Positions 26,247 to 35,249 are shown, counted from the first letter of the stretch. The stretch: DNA of 64,000 bases from Planococcus soli (GCF_016881065.1 NZ_WXYN01000016.1:153012-217011); one strand, 5' to 3'. Notes: generated from the letters alone by a model not told the origin. Numbers and translations are program-made.

Positions 26247-27458
26247 ATGAAATATAATTTCGATGAGATTGTTAACAGGAGAGGCACTTACTCCATGAAA
26301 TGGGATGGGGGAGAATTGATAAAACAATTCGGACTGACCGAAAGATACGATGAAGAAACCATTCCGCTCTTTACTGCCGATATGGATTTGCCGGTTCCCC
26401 AGCCATTGGTTGAAGCTTTGCACAAAACAGTGGACCATCGGATTTACGGGTATTCGGTTTTTCCGGATGAGTATTTTGATGCCATTCAGTCATGGCTGCA
26501 AAAACGGCATGGCTGGAAAGTGGAGAAAGACCAGATTGTTTACAGCCCGGGAACTGTTCATGCGCTGAATATTGCAGTTAAGGCATTTACAAATCTGGAA
26601 GAAGGCATTATCATCCAACGCCCTGTTTATCCACCCTTCACTTCAGTGATTGAAGGGAACGGCCGCAAAGTGGTGAATAATGCGTTGAAAATAGATGACG
26701 AAGGTTATTACTCAATCGATTTCGAAGATTTTGAAGCGAAAGCAAAGGATGACGATACGACAATGTTCATTTTGTGCAATCCGCATAATCCGACAGGCAG
26801 AGTTTTCAACGAGGAAGAGCTGAAAAAGATGGCTGCTATTTGTTTTGAAAACAATGTCTTGATTGTCGCTGATGAAATCCATGGAGATCTGCTGCGCCGC
26901 GGAAAGCAATTTATTCCGATGGCGAAAGTAGCCGATCAGACCGGTCATATCATTACTTGCACAGCGATCAACAAAACCTTTAATGTCGCCGGCTTGCACT
27001 GTACTAATATCATCATTTCCGATGAAGAACTGCGGACTAAGTTTGCTACTGAAATGGGCATGCAATTGGCCTCTCCATTTGCCATTGCCGCTTTGATTGC
27101 AGTCTATAACGAAGGTGAAGACTGGCTGGAGCAGCTGACCGATTATGTCGATGGGACAATGTCCTACATAAAAGAGTTTTTGGCTGAGGAAATGCCTGAA
27201 GTGAAAGTTTCTATTCCGGAAGGTACCTATATCATGTGGCTGGATTTCAGTGGATATGGCATTTCGGCAAAAGAAATCCATGACCGGATTTATAATAAAG
27301 CTAATGTTTTATTGGAGGACGGCAGTATGTTTGGTGAAGAAGGGGAGTTCTACCAACGGATTTGCACACCTTCTCCACGACCGCTTATTCGGGAAGCTTT
27401 AGAAAGAATCGCTGAGGAATTTAAAGATATCTCCGGAAAAGGTTTGGCAGAAAAGTAG
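26247..27458 (+). CDS. MalY/PatB-type aminotransferase (cystathionine beta-lyase)
   Basis: 403 aa, fold type I PLP enzyme. The PLP lysine is in CTAINKTFNVAGLH (Lys243); NPHNPTGRVF and DEIHGDLL are the MalY/PatB signatures. Family members cleave C-S bonds of cystathionine or cysteine, releasing homocysteine or sulfide. This fits the sulfur-rich neighbourhood but no shared regulation is seen. Start after AAAGGAAAGGGAG. Confidence 0.88.
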   Translation: MKYNFDEIVNRRGTYSMKWDGGELIKQFGLTERYDEETIPLFTADMDLPVPQPLVEALHKTVDHRIYGYSVFPDEYFDAIQSWLQKRHGWKVEKDQIVYSPGTVHALNIAVKAFTNLEEGIIIQRPVYPPFTSVIEGNGRKVVNNALKIDDEGYYSIDFEDFEAKAKDDDTTMFILCNPHNPTGRVFNEEELKKMAAICFENNVLIVADEIHGDLLRRGKQFIPMAKVADQTGHIITCTAINKTFNVAGLHCTNIIISDEELRTKFATEMGMQLASPFAIAALIAVYNEGEDWLEQLTDYVDGTMSYIKEFLAEEMPEVKVSIPEGTYIMWLDFSGYGISAKEIHDRIYNKANVLLEDGSMFGEEGEFYQRICTPSPRPLIREALERIAEEFKDISGKGLAEK

Positions 27459-27509
27459 ATGAACGAACAAGTTGTCAGAAGTGGTGGAAAATTGAATTTA
27501 CTTGTATTC

Positions 27510-27538
27510 TTTACCTTTAGTACACAGTTTGATACAAT
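27510..27538 (+). promoter_or_regulatory. Promoter in the gap after the MalY-like gene
   Basis: TTTACC, 17-bp spacer, TACAAT (27533-27538). No protein gene starts within 200 bp; it could serve a small RNA or a long leader. Confidence 0.55.
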
Positions 27539-27544
27539 AGAGTG

Positions 27545-27716
27545 ACTTGGAAAACAATAGCGTTTCCGAACCTGATATGAAAATTTATTTACTAATTTTA
27601 TGGTCGTAGCCCATACAAAACTTAATTTTATATCTTGGTTAAATATTTCAGACGATTGAGCTGATATAAAAGCCGAAAAGAGTGCCTTGATACAAGGCGG
27701 TTCTTTTCGGCTTTTT
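27545..27716 (+). ncRNA. Candidate small RNA or leader RNA
   Basis: The 302-bp gap 27459-27760 holds a promoter, a ~120-base AT-rich stretch with a 5' hairpin (GGAAA/TTTCC around 27549-27567) and a very strong terminator. I recognise no known riboswitch. It may be a free small RNA or an attenuated leader for the small gene at 27761. Confidence 0.4.
27668..27716 (+). terminator. Strong rho-independent terminator or attenuator
   Basis: AAAGCCGAAAAGAG...GCCTTG pairs with CAAGGC...TTCTTTTCGGCTTT, followed by T-rich sequence, 45 bases before the next start codon. Confidence 0.85.
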
Positions 27717-27760
27717 CTATTGCTTTTTTGTTCCTGAAAAAAGAAGGGAAGCGATTTTTT

Positions 27761-27952
27761 ATGCATTACTTCGTGGATCATAAGAAAAAGAAGATTCATC
27801 AACGGCAGTTTGCAGGAGACCGGTGTGGATTTGTGGAAACACCTGTAGAAAAAAGAGAATTTACTAATCAAGCTGATTACATCGAGCAGTTGGAGTCAAA
27901 GGACTTGTATGAATTTTGTCCTCATTGCCAACAGGCACAAATTATCAGTTAA
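27761..27952 (+). CDS. Small hypothetical protein with a CxxC motif
   Basis: 63 aa. Basic N-terminus HYFVDHKKKKIHQRQFAGDR and a C-terminal FCPHCQQ, half of a zinc-ribbon-like site. ATG at 27761 follows AAGAAGGGAAG with a T-rich spacer. Unknown function; placed after a strong terminator that may control it. Confidence 0.6.
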   Translation: MHYFVDHKKKKIHQRQFAGDRCGFVETPVEKREFTNQADYIEQLESKDLYEFCPHCQQAQIIS

Positions 27953-28041
27953 AAATCTTCTATTTGATATTCAAAATATTTAAAGAAGCTAAATGCATCC
28001 ATAAAAAAACAGAGACAGCTTAAAGCGTGTCTCTGATCTGG

Positions 28042-28069
28042 AAAGCCAGCGGAAAGCTGGCTTTTTTGT
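28042..28069. terminator. Bidirectional terminator
   Basis: AAAGCCAGC/GCTGGCTTTTTT with a GGAA loop, preceded by a second hairpin CAGAGACA/TGTCTCTG at 28010-28035. It serves both flanking convergent genes. Confidence 0.85.
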
Positions 28070-28764
28070 TATTTAGCAGGATCCAGCAACACTACAATAT
28101 ATCCTTTGTCTGTGATGAAGTTCCAATCGAGATAAACTTCTGTAATTGGCTGTTTTAATAGGACTTCAATACGGGTCTGCAATAATAATCTTCGTTCCAG
28201 CGGCCGCTTGACCAATTTCAATTCTTCAATAAACCCACCGCGGATCAGCTCTTTTTCGATTTCAACGAAAATTCCTGACCTCTCGATCAGCAGTGTACGG
28301 TTGTTCAACCAATACAGCTCAGTCGATTCTGGCGTTTTTTGTGCTTTTCGGCTGGCTTCATTAACTTCGTTCCGAATGCCCTCCACTTCAATATCGGATT
28401 CCCATTCAAAATCTTTGGCAGGCGATTTGTCAGTCATGATCGCCAATATCATGCCTGTGTGATCATCTAAATTCCAATCTGCGTATACTTCATCAACTTC
28501 CAGTTTGCCGATTTTCCATAACTCCAGCTTAATATCCGCAGCCAGCTGATTCATCAATAGGTCACGTGTTTCTAAAATCCTCCGATGTTCCTGCTGCTTC
28601 AGTAGAATTTTTTCAGTTGGAGCTAAAAAGCCGCGAAGATGGATGGAAATAAAGGGCGGTTTTACTGTAACAAATACCGATGTTGGGCCTTTTCCAAAAT
28701 GGTCGCGCAATAAAGTAGAGATATAACTGCCGACTTCTGTATGTATTGCTTTTTCATTAGACAT
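28069..28764 (-). CDS. Protein with two tandem DUF2294 domains
   Basis: 231 aa, soluble. Two halves align: EVYADWNLDDHTGMILAIM near residue 93 and EVYLDWNFITDKGYIVVLL at the C-terminus, each preceded by an arginine-rich helix (HRRILETRDLLM; ERRLLLQTRIEVL). Both look like DUF2294 repeats; the single-domain form is about 110-120 aa. The domain occurs in Bacillales and cyanobacteria with no agreed function. ATG after AAAGGAGACC. Confidence 0.8.
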   Translation of the reverse strand: MSNEKAIHTEVGSYISTLLRDHFGKGPTSVFVTVKPPFISIHLRGFLAPTEKILLKQQEHRRILETRDLLMNQLAADIKLELWKIGKLEVDEVYADWNLDDHTGMILAIMTDKSPAKDFEWESDIEVEGIRNEVNEASRKAQKTPESTELYWLNNRTLLIERSGIFVEIEKELIRGGFIEELKLVKRPLERRLLLQTRIEVLLKQPITEVYLDWNFITDKGYIVVLLDPAK

Positions 28765-29073
28765 GATTAGGTCTCCTTTACTCTATAGCTGAGGCCTGTA
28801 TAGCCTGTTAGCTTATAGTAGCGCATGCCCTTTTATACTCAATCTGCTCGAAACAAGCATATCAACCTACCTCTGAAATCAAGAATAGTTTCTGTAAAAG
28901 ACACTCAGCTTAGTGGGCTTAATTATACGGGATTTCCGTAATTATATAAAGAAATGAATAAAAGATATTGGAATTTTGATAGCATTTTCATTTATTTTGT
29001 GAAAAATAGAAGATCTGCACAATGAAATTAGTCGTATTGCATCACAATCAAGGTTTTTCTTACAGTTTTTTTG

Positions 29074-29099
29074 TTTTGTGCCAGTATAAAAAGGGTATT
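29074..29099 (+). promoter_or_regulatory. Sigma-B-like promoter of the DUF2243 gene
   Basis: GTTTTG (29074-29079), 14-bp spacer, GGGTAT (29094-29099), close to the GTTTAA-N12-14-GGGWAW consensus. It sits in the 404-bp gap 28765-29168, where I see nothing else firm. Confidence 0.6.
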
Positions 29100-29168
29100 A
29101 TTTGGAAAAAGCTGCAACGGATTTATATGCCTCCTAAACCAGCCGATCGAACACGAGAGGGAGATTCT

Positions 29169-29690
29169 ATGCCTTTACCTACAGCCAAAACCACTGATTA
29201 CACAAAAGAAAGAAATCGAAGGGTCCATTCCAAAAGAAATGTCTGGTCGGGACTCCTGTTTGGCATCGGCTTAGTAGCGTTTATAGATGAAGCGGTATTC
29301 CATCAACTTCTGCATTGGCATCATTTCTATGATCGTTCTACTACGGATATGGGATTGGTTTCGGATGGGTTTTTTCACGCCTTCAGCTGGTTTGCGACCG
29401 TAGCGTCTTTGTTTCTATTGGCTGATCTTCAGCGCCGCAAAGCTTGGTGGCCGAAACGGTGGATAGGCGGTGTGCTGCTCGGTGCCGGAGCTTTTCAGCT
29501 GTACGATGGCATCATACACCACAAACTATTGGAGCTGCACCAAATCCGGTACGGAGTAGACTTGCTGGCGTATGATCTCGTTTGGAATATGACAGCAGGG
29601 ATCCTGCTTTTAATTGGCCTGATTTTGCTGTGGCAAACCCCTAACACCCCGCCTGTAAAGCCCAATGGCAACCGTGAAGGAAGCACCTGA
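29169..29690 (+). CDS. DUF2243 family membrane protein
   Basis: 173 aa with four hydrophobic segments. Histidine-rich conserved motifs flank the membrane parts: DEAVFHQLLHWHHFYD, SDGFFHAFSW and YDGIIHHKLLELHQIR, which could bind metal. The ATG at 29169 follows GAGAGGGAG; the longer frame upstream covers the sigma-B-like promoter. Function unknown; stress induction is suggested by the promoter. Confidence 0.83.
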   Translation: MPLPTAKTTDYTKERNRRVHSKRNVWSGLLFGIGLVAFIDEAVFHQLLHWHHFYDRSTTDMGLVSDGFFHAFSWFATVASLFLLADLQRRKAWWPKRWIGGVLLGAGAFQLYDGIIHHKLLELHQIRYGVDLLAYDLVWNMTAGILLLIGLILLWQTPNTPPVKPNGNREGST

Positions 29691-29701
29691 TTTAACAGGC
29701 G

Positions 29702-29751
29702 GAGATGCGCTCCACTATGGCGGCAGCCAAGTAGAGCGCATCTTTTATTTT
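29702..29751. terminator. Terminator between DUF2243 gene and pcm
   Basis: AGATGCGCTC pairs with GAGCGCATCT, then a T-rich run; it overlaps the 3' end of the convergent pcm gene. Confidence 0.75.
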
Positions 29752-30332
29752 TCATACTTGCCTTTTAACGGCACAAATAATACTTCATTCAATAGGGTAG
29801 TATGCAGCTTGCCGTTATTGTCCTTCTCAATCAATCGCAGCTCCTGGCTGAAGGAACTGCCAACGGGAATGACCATCTTGCCTCCTTTATTCATCTGCTC
29901 CAAAAGTTCTTTCGGTACTTCAGATGCAGCCGCGGTCACCATGATCCGGTCGAACGGGGCTTGTTCGTACCAGCCTTCACTTCCATCGCCTAATTTGAAT
30001 TGGATGTTTTGAAAGCCTAATTGGCCTAACCGTTCTTTTGCACGGTTCTGCAATTCTTCAATTCTCTCGATCGTGTAGACAGAACCGGAAAAAGCCGCAA
30101 GCAAAGCGGTTTGGAAGCCTGACCCTGTCCCCAGCTCCAATACTTTCTGTTCTGGCTGAGGGTCGAGTGCCAATGTCATTTCTAGAACGAGGGAGGGCTG
30201 AGATATCGTTTGTTCAAATCCGATTGGCAAGGCATGGTCAAAGATGGCCAGCTCTTTGTTGGAGTCCATAAAAAAACTGCGGTCCATCTGCCGAAAATAG
30301 GAAATGATTTCTTTTCTTTGACTTTTCATCAC
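29745..30332 (-). CDS. pcm: Protein-L-isoaspartate O-methyltransferase
   Basis: 195 aa SAM-dependent methyltransferase. Motif I VLELGTGSGFQTALLA and post-motifs (IERIEELQNRA, DGSEGWYEQAPFDRIMVTAA) match PCMT, which starts repair of isoaspartyl residues in aged proteins. PLVLEMTLALDP upstream of motif I corresponds to the PCMT substrate-side helix. Start is GTG at 30332 or ATG at 30329; the site is weak. Diverges from msrA, another protein-repair gene. Confidence 0.87.
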   Translation of the reverse strand: MMKSQRKEIISYFRQMDRSFFMDSNKELAIFDHALPIGFEQTISQPSLVLEMTLALDPQPEQKVLELGTGSGFQTALLAAFSGSVYTIERIEELQNRAKERLGQLGFQNIQFKLGDGSEGWYEQAPFDRIMVTAAASEVPKELLEQMNKGGKMVIPVGSSFSQELRLIEKDNNGKLHTTLLNEVLFVPLKGKYEK

Positions 30333-30485
30333 ATATACCCACTTTCTTTTGGAATAGTTTTGCCAAATAGAAGGACGGAATCATGCATTTTCTGAGCAGT
30401 CTTGTTACATTAATTTTAAGGAAATAGCAGCCAACTGTATAGTAATTGAAACGGAATCGATGGAAAAGAAGAAAGGATGGTAAAA

Positions 30486-31166
30486 ATGGAAGTTCCTCAA
30501 ATGGCTATTAAGCAAATTGAAGAAGGGCTCCATCAAAATGATGGACGATTGGAATTCGCCACTTTTGGCATGGGTTGCTTCTGGGGACCTGAAGCGCGAT
30601 TTGGCGGCATGACGGGAGTTCTCCAAACCCGCGTTGGTTTTGCAGGGGGAAGGGAGCCAGCTCCTACTTACAGAAAAATGGGCGACCATACGGAAACAGT
30701 TCAAATCGAATTTGATCCATTGGTCATCAGCTACGAAGAGATACTAAGGGGGTTTTGGGGAAACCACTACCCGAATCGTGATAATTATAAAGGAAGACAA
30801 TATATTTCTTTATTGCATTACCATACAGAACAGCAGCGCAAAACAATCGGCCTTATTCGAAAAGAAATGGAAGCACAATTGGGAGAGCCGATTGAAACAG
30901 AAATTTCACCTTTTACCGGATTTACCCGGGCTGAAGAACGCCATCAAAAATATTATTTGAAGCGATATCCGAAGGCGTTGGAGCAGCTGGCAAAAATTTA
31001 TCCGGACAGAGAGCTGCTGGAGGATTCAACTTTCGCTGCCCGGTTAAATGGGTTTGTGAAAGGCTTTGGCACAAAGGACAGCGTACGCAAAGAAATCACG
31101 CAATGGAACATTAGAGAGGCGGAAAAGGCCCATCTGATAGAACTTTTCTTGAAACTAAAGTGGTAA
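30486..31166 (+). CDS. msrA: Peptide methionine sulfoxide reductase A
   Basis: 226 aa. The catalytic motif GMGCFWGPEARF with Cys31 is complete; HTETVQIEFDP and YPNRDNYKGRQY follow. It reduces S-methionine sulfoxide in proteins. The C-terminal ~60 residues extend beyond the core and lack an obvious resolving Cys pair, which fits one of the MsrA subtypes recycled by other thiols. ATG at 30486 has AAAGGATGG seven bases upstream, better than the one at 30477. Confidence 0.93.
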   Translation: MEVPQMAIKQIEEGLHQNDGRLEFATFGMGCFWGPEARFGGMTGVLQTRVGFAGGREPAPTYRKMGDHTETVQIEFDPLVISYEEILRGFWGNHYPNRDNYKGRQYISLLHYHTEQQRKTIGLIRKEMEAQLGEPIETEISPFTGFTRAEERHQKYYLKRYPKALEQLAKIYPDRELLEDSTFAARLNGFVKGFGTKDSVRKEITQWNIREAEKAHLIELFLKLKW

Positions 31167-31214
31167 AGAGCAAAAGATTCTGATTGGGGCAGTCTGTCAT
31201 GGCATGAAGAAAGC

Positions 31215-31248
31215 CAACACCGAAGGAACAGCGGCTTCGGTGTTTTTG
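31215..31248 (+). terminator. Rho-independent terminator after msrA
   Basis: AACACCGAAG pairs with CTTCGGTGTT, followed by TTTT. Confidence 0.85.
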
Positions 31249-31336
31249 CGTTGACAATAAAGGAGATGTTGGAGAGTGAAGAGAACATAATCTATTAGGG
31301 ACCTTGCCAAGGAAATAAAAAAAGAGGTGACATCTC

Positions 31337-31531
31337 ATGGATCAAACAACACTGGTTTTGGCTTTGCTGCCAATTCTCATCATTCAACTTGCATTAATGA
31401 TTTTTGCTTTGGTGGACTTGATTAAAAACCCAAATCCAAATGGACCCAAATGGATGTGGGCTGTGCTGATTGTCGTAATCAACATCATTGGACCTATTTT
31501 ATACTTCGTTATTGGGAGGAGAAATTATTGA
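31337..31531 (+). CDS. PLDc_N small membrane protein (YxlE-like)
   Basis: 64 aa with two hydrophobic helices and the PLDc_N signature DLIKNPNPNG...WMWAVLIVVINIIGPILYFVIGRR. In Bacillus subtilis the like-named yxlE precedes the yxlFG transporter and helps antagonise SigY. Same order here: the next gene starts within its stop codon. Confidence 0.88.
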   Translation: MDQTTLVLALLPILIIQLALMIFALVDLIKNPNPNGPKWMWAVLIVVINIIGPILYFVIGRRNY

Positions 31532-32409
31532 GCATACTGGTAGTGGAAAAGCTGACAAAACGTTATGGTCAGGAAAGTGCAGTGGAAGATCTTTCTTTTG
31601 TATTGGAGAAAGAGACTGCTACGGCATTGATTGGCCCAAACGGAGCAGGCAAAACGACAAGCTTGTCGATGCTGGCTGACCTGTTGTCTCCCTCGAGCGG
31701 CAAAATTACAGTGGCCAAAGGACTGACAATTGGTTTTCTGCCTCAGTATCCGCAATTCTTTCCGTGGCTGACAGCGCTTGAATTTACGGAGATGGCTGCG
31801 AAACTAAGTGGCATCGAGTCCAAGAAAGCAAGGCTGCAGGCATCACGCACTTTAGGATTTGTAGGTCTTGAGAGTGCGATGAATAAAAAAACAGGCACCT
31901 TTTCAGGTGGAATGAAGCAGCGCTTGGGTCTGGCTCAGGCAATTGTCCATCAGCCAAAGCTACTCTTGCTGGATGAACCGATTTCAGCGTTGGATCCGAC
32001 TGGCCGCAGGGAAATTATGGACTTATTGAAAGCTCTGCAGCAGGATACGACCATCCTGTATTCCACCCATATATTAAATGATGCTGAAGAAATGACTGAC
32101 CAGCTGCTCTTTATGAAAGGCGGGCGTTTGATTGAGCAGGGTTCGCTGAATGACGTGAAGAATCGGCATGCCAGTCCGCATATCCGAATTCGTTTTACTA
32201 ACCCCTACCAAGCGGCAGAGTTCGCTGGCCGGCTGACGTGGGAGCGGGAGATTAAAGGAGCTGTTGTTTTTCTTCCGGTTTACAAGAACGGACCAAGCAT
32301 GCAGCAAGTGCTTGAAGTTCTGGCTTCTGAAAAACAGGATATTCTGGGAGTCGATTACCAAACAGCGTCTCTGGAAGATATTTTTCTAAAGGTGGTCGCT
32401 GCCAAATGA
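31528..32409 (+). CDS. ABC transporter ATP-binding protein (YxlF-like)
   Basis: 293 aa. Walker A GPNGAGKT (36-43), signature TFSGGMKQRLGLAQAI, Walker B LLLLDEPISALDP. C-terminal extension of about 80 residues as in drug/lantibiotic-type exporters. Start is TTG at 31528, overlapping the upstream stop by 4 bp and preceded by GGGAGGAG. Couples ATP hydrolysis to the permease encoded next. Confidence 0.9.
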   Translation: MSILVVEKLTKRYGQESAVEDLSFVLEKETATALIGPNGAGKTTSLSMLADLLSPSSGKITVAKGLTIGFLPQYPQFFPWLTALEFTEMAAKLSGIESKKARLQASRTLGFVGLESAMNKKTGTFSGGMKQRLGLAQAIVHQPKLLLLDEPISALDPTGRREIMDLLKALQQDTTILYSTHILNDAEEMTDQLLFMKGGRLIEQGSLNDVKNRHASPHIRIRFTNPYQAAEFAGRLTWEREIKGAVVFLPVYKNGPSMQQVLEVLASEKQDILGVDYQTASLEDIFLKVVAAK

Positions 32410-33191
32410 AACAGTTCAGCATTCTGATGCAAAAAGAATGGCGGGAAAATATACGGAACTATAAGATTTACTGGGTACCTGCCATTTTCATTCTTTTGGG
32501 AATCACAGAACCTGTAGTAAATTTTTTTCTGCCGCAAATTCTAGAGTCATCTGGTGGATTGCCGGAAGGAGCGGTGTTTGAATTTCCAACACCGCCTCCC
32601 GAACAGATTTTAACTGCAGTCATGGAACAATTTCAAACAATCGGGTTGGCTGTGCTGATTCTTGCTTACATGGGAACCGTTGCAGGAGAGCGCAAAAGCG
32701 GAACAGCCACATTGCTGTACGTACGGCCACTTTCTTTTCCAGCCTATTTTCTAAGCAAATGGGTAATGGCGTCGGCCATTTCTTTAGTGAGCGTTTGGGT
32801 TGGCTTTCTGGCGGGCTATTACTATACCTTATTATTTTTTGATCGAGTTGAAGGGATGGAGCTCTTTCAAATGGTTGGAACCTACAGCATTTGGGTGCTG
32901 CTCATCGTTTCCATTATAGTGGCGGCGAGTGCTGCTATGCCGAATGGCGGGCTTGCAGCGGCTGTTGCATTTGCCATCTATCTGATTCTTCAATTAACAG
33001 ACGGTTTATTTGGGGCAGCTTGGTCCATCTCGCCGGTAAAGCTGCCTCAATATGCAGCAGCCTGGCTGGCAGACAGTCCGGACAGCGGCAGCCTCGCAGG
33101 GGCAATTGGAATTACTGCTCTTATCATTTTAGCCTTACTTGTTTTCGGCAGCTGGATATCCTGGAAAAATAAAGCAAAAACCAAAGTTTAG
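32406..33191 (+). CDS. ABC-2-type permease (YxlG-like)
   Basis: 261 aa with about six hydrophobic segments: one near the N-terminus (KIYWVPAIFILLG), then from LAVLILAYMGTVAGERKSGTATLLYVRP onward. The ERKSGT..LLYVRP motif is typical of ABC-2 permeases. 4-bp ATGA overlap with the ATPase gene. Substrate unknown. Confidence 0.9.
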   Translation: MKQFSILMQKEWRENIRNYKIYWVPAIFILLGITEPVVNFFLPQILESSGGLPEGAVFEFPTPPPEQILTAVMEQFQTIGLAVLILAYMGTVAGERKSGTATLLYVRPLSFPAYFLSKWVMASAISLVSVWVGFLAGYYYTLLFFDRVEGMELFQMVGTYSIWVLLIVSIIVAASAAMPNGGLAAAVAFAIYLILQLTDGLFGAAWSISPVKLPQYAAAWLADSPDSGSLAGAIGITALIILALLVFGSWISWKNKAKTKV

Positions 33192-33327
33192 CTGAGGGGC
33201 CGGAAAAACTGCTAAATAAGTTGAATTTATGAATTATCATTTTCTTAACCGCTTCGGGCACGGTTCCTGTGATAAGCCAGGAAAGCAGGCTATCAGCTGT
33301 CGGAATTTTAAAAAGGGGTTGCAGCAA

Positions 33328-33723
33328 ATGCTCCATCATGTTGAACTGAACGTTTCAAACTTAAAGGAATCCAGATCTTTCTACAGTGAATTGCTGCCGC
33401 CTCTTGGCTATGCATTGTTTCAAGAGTGGGACCAAGGATTTAGCTACAAGTCTGGGTCCACGTATATCGTATTTGTGCAAACGGAAGAAAAGTTTCTTCA
33501 GATTCCATATCACCGCAAACGAACAGGACTCAACCATTTAGCTTTTCATGCAGCATCACGCTCGCAAGTGGACGAGATGACTGAAAAAATGCGACAATGG
33601 GGAGCGCGAGTGCTGTATGAAGATCTCCATCCTTTTGCAGGAGGCCCGGATTATTATGCGGTTTTTCTGGAAGGTCCTGATCGCTTAAAGATTGAGATTA
33701 CAGCGCCCGGTGAAAAAGGCTGA
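33328..33723 (+). CDS. VOC (glyoxalase/bleomycin-resistance) family protein
   Basis: 131 aa, one vicinal-oxygen-chelate module: LHHVELNVSNLKESRSFYSELLPPLGY, then LNHLAFHAASRSQVD and DYYAVFLEGPDRLKIEI. His4, His70-region and Glu near the C-terminus fit metal ligands. Substrate unknown. The ATG at 33328 follows AAAGGGG; a longer upstream frame has no support. Confidence 0.87.
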   Translation: MLHHVELNVSNLKESRSFYSELLPPLGYALFQEWDQGFSYKSGSTYIVFVQTEEKFLQIPYHRKRTGLNHLAFHAASRSQVDEMTEKMRQWGARVLYEDLHPFAGGPDYYAVFLEGPDRLKIEITAPGEKG

Positions 33724-33846
33724 CCATATTTGACGAGGAGAGTTGGATCTTTTTTTACTTGACGTGCGTCAGGAAGCCTAGGAGAAATGTTTGGGAGTGT
33801 GTAAACCCAAATGATTTAATAAGAATCGAATAGAGGGTAAAATGTT

Positions 33847-34671
33847 ATGAAGAAACTCGCAGTATTTATACTGCTCGTGCTACTGGTATGGGGTGGAATC
33901 TGGTACAGCAATAAGTCGGTGCAAACCACTGAATATACGGTGGCATCAGAAGAGCTGCCAGAAGCTTTCAACGGTTCAAAAATTGTTCAAGTGTCTGATT
34001 TGCATAATGCGACTTTCGGAAGAAAGCAATCGTCATTGATAGAAAAAGTGGAAGCGGCTAATCCGGATGCCATTTTCTTAACAGGAGATCTTGTTGACAG
34101 CAATCGCTATGACTTGGAGGCGAGCTTGGTTCTGGTGGATGCACTGGTTGAGATGAGCAATGTGTATTTTGTAACAGGAAACCATGAAGTTGCTTCCAAT
34201 CAGGTGGAGGAAATTACGGCTGCTCTGCAGCAAAGGGGCGTAACCGTCTTGGCAGACGATTCGGTGGAATGGGAAAGGGACGGAGAATCGATTCAGATTG
34301 CAGGAATCGATGACCCATTGATGGAGCCCGATATCCATGAAGAAGAAGCAACACGCCAAAGCCTTGATAGTGCACAAATGACAGATGATTTTACATTGCT
34401 GCTTGCTCATCGTCCGGAGCACTTTCCCATTTACGCCGAAGATGGAGTGAATGTCGTCTTTTCTGGACATGCTCACGGAGGGCAAGTCCGCATACCGGGA
34501 CTTGGTGGTTTGATTGCCCCGGGACAAGGGTGGTTTCCAAAAGTGACCGAAGGAATATTTGAAATAGACCAATCCCAAATGGTTGTCAGCCGTGGTCTTG
34601 GCAACAGCACTTTTCCTGTTCGCATTTTCAATTTGCCGGAAATTGTCGTTGTGACATTGGAAAAGGAATAA
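33847..34671 (+). CDS. Membrane-anchored metallophosphoesterase
   Basis: 274 aa. N-terminal hydrophobic anchor (about 4-18) and then a calcineurin-like phosphoesterase: VSDLHNATFG, LTGDLVDSNRYD, VTGNHEVAS, GHAHGGQVRIPG. The domain set matches YkuE-like enzymes, some of which are secreted and cell-wall bound. Substrate not deducible. ATG preceded by AGAGGGT. Confidence 0.88.
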   Translation: MKKLAVFILLVLLVWGGIWYSNKSVQTTEYTVASEELPEAFNGSKIVQVSDLHNATFGRKQSSLIEKVEAANPDAIFLTGDLVDSNRYDLEASLVLVDALVEMSNVYFVTGNHEVASNQVEEITAALQQRGVTVLADDSVEWERDGESIQIAGIDDPLMEPDIHEEEATRQSLDSAQMTDDFTLLLAHRPEHFPIYAEDGVNVVFSGHAHGGQVRIPGLGGLIAPGQGWFPKVTEGIFEIDQSQMVVSRGLGNSTFPVRIFNLPEIVVVTLEKE

Positions 34672-34760
34672 CACTGCTGCAGCAAGTTTTTCAGGCGTTT
34701 GCTGTAGTCGAATCCAAATTGTTAGTGGGATATTTACTGTAAATAAGGAGGCTGCTCACC

Positions 34761-35249
34761 GTGATTAAGAAAAAGGAAGTTACATTGCACCGGTATTCCT
34801 CGAAAGTGTCAATTGATTACGATTTGCCGTCAGATCAGTTGGAATTTACCCGATTGCCTACAGAAATTATTGAAAAAGATGCGAAAGATCCGTTAAAACA
34901 TTTTATCATCATCAAAGCACGCGGTGAAGATGCCGGATTTTTTGAATTGGACGAGTCGGCAGACCGCAAGAAGTATTCAGATAATCCCCATGCTTTGCTG
35001 CTGAGAGGATTTTCTGTGAATCCCAAATTTCAGGGCAGAGGCATTGCAACAGGTTCCATCTATGCATTGCCGGAATTTTTGGAAGAGGAATTCCCTGATT
35101 TTGATGAGGTGGTTTTAGGTGTCAATGCGCGCAATATCCCGGCGCAGCGGCTGTATCAAAAAGCGGGATTTAAAGATACCGGCCGGCGGATCATGCGGTC
35201 AAAAGGTGAGCAGTTTGTGATGTCCTTATACATCAAAAAAGCCAAGTGA
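34761..35249 (+). CDS. GNAT-family N-acetyltransferase
   Basis: 162 aa. Acetyl-CoA motif SVNPKFQGRGIATGSIYALPEF and C-terminal NARNIPAQRLYQKAGFKDTG are standard GNAT. Start is GTG at 34761, after AAGGAGG. The terminator stem begins in the last codons. Target unknown. Confidence 0.87.
   Translation: MIKKKEVTLHRYSSKVSIDYDLPSDQLEFTRLPTEIIEKDAKDPLKHFIIIKARGEDAGFFELDESADRKKYSDNPHALLLRGFSVNPKFQGRGIATGSIYALPEFLEEEFPDFDEVVLGVNARNIPAQRLYQKAGFKDTGRRIMRSKGEQFVMSLYIKKAK

Noticed and set aside
29022-29168. Longer N-terminus for the DUF2243 protein
   Set aside because: Covers the sigma-B-like promoter and lacks a ribosome site; the ATG at 29169 has one.
33817-33840. Sigma-B-like ATTTAA-N-GGGTAA before the metallophosphoesterase
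   Set aside because: The GGGTAA is the ribosome site itself and leaves no room for a leader.
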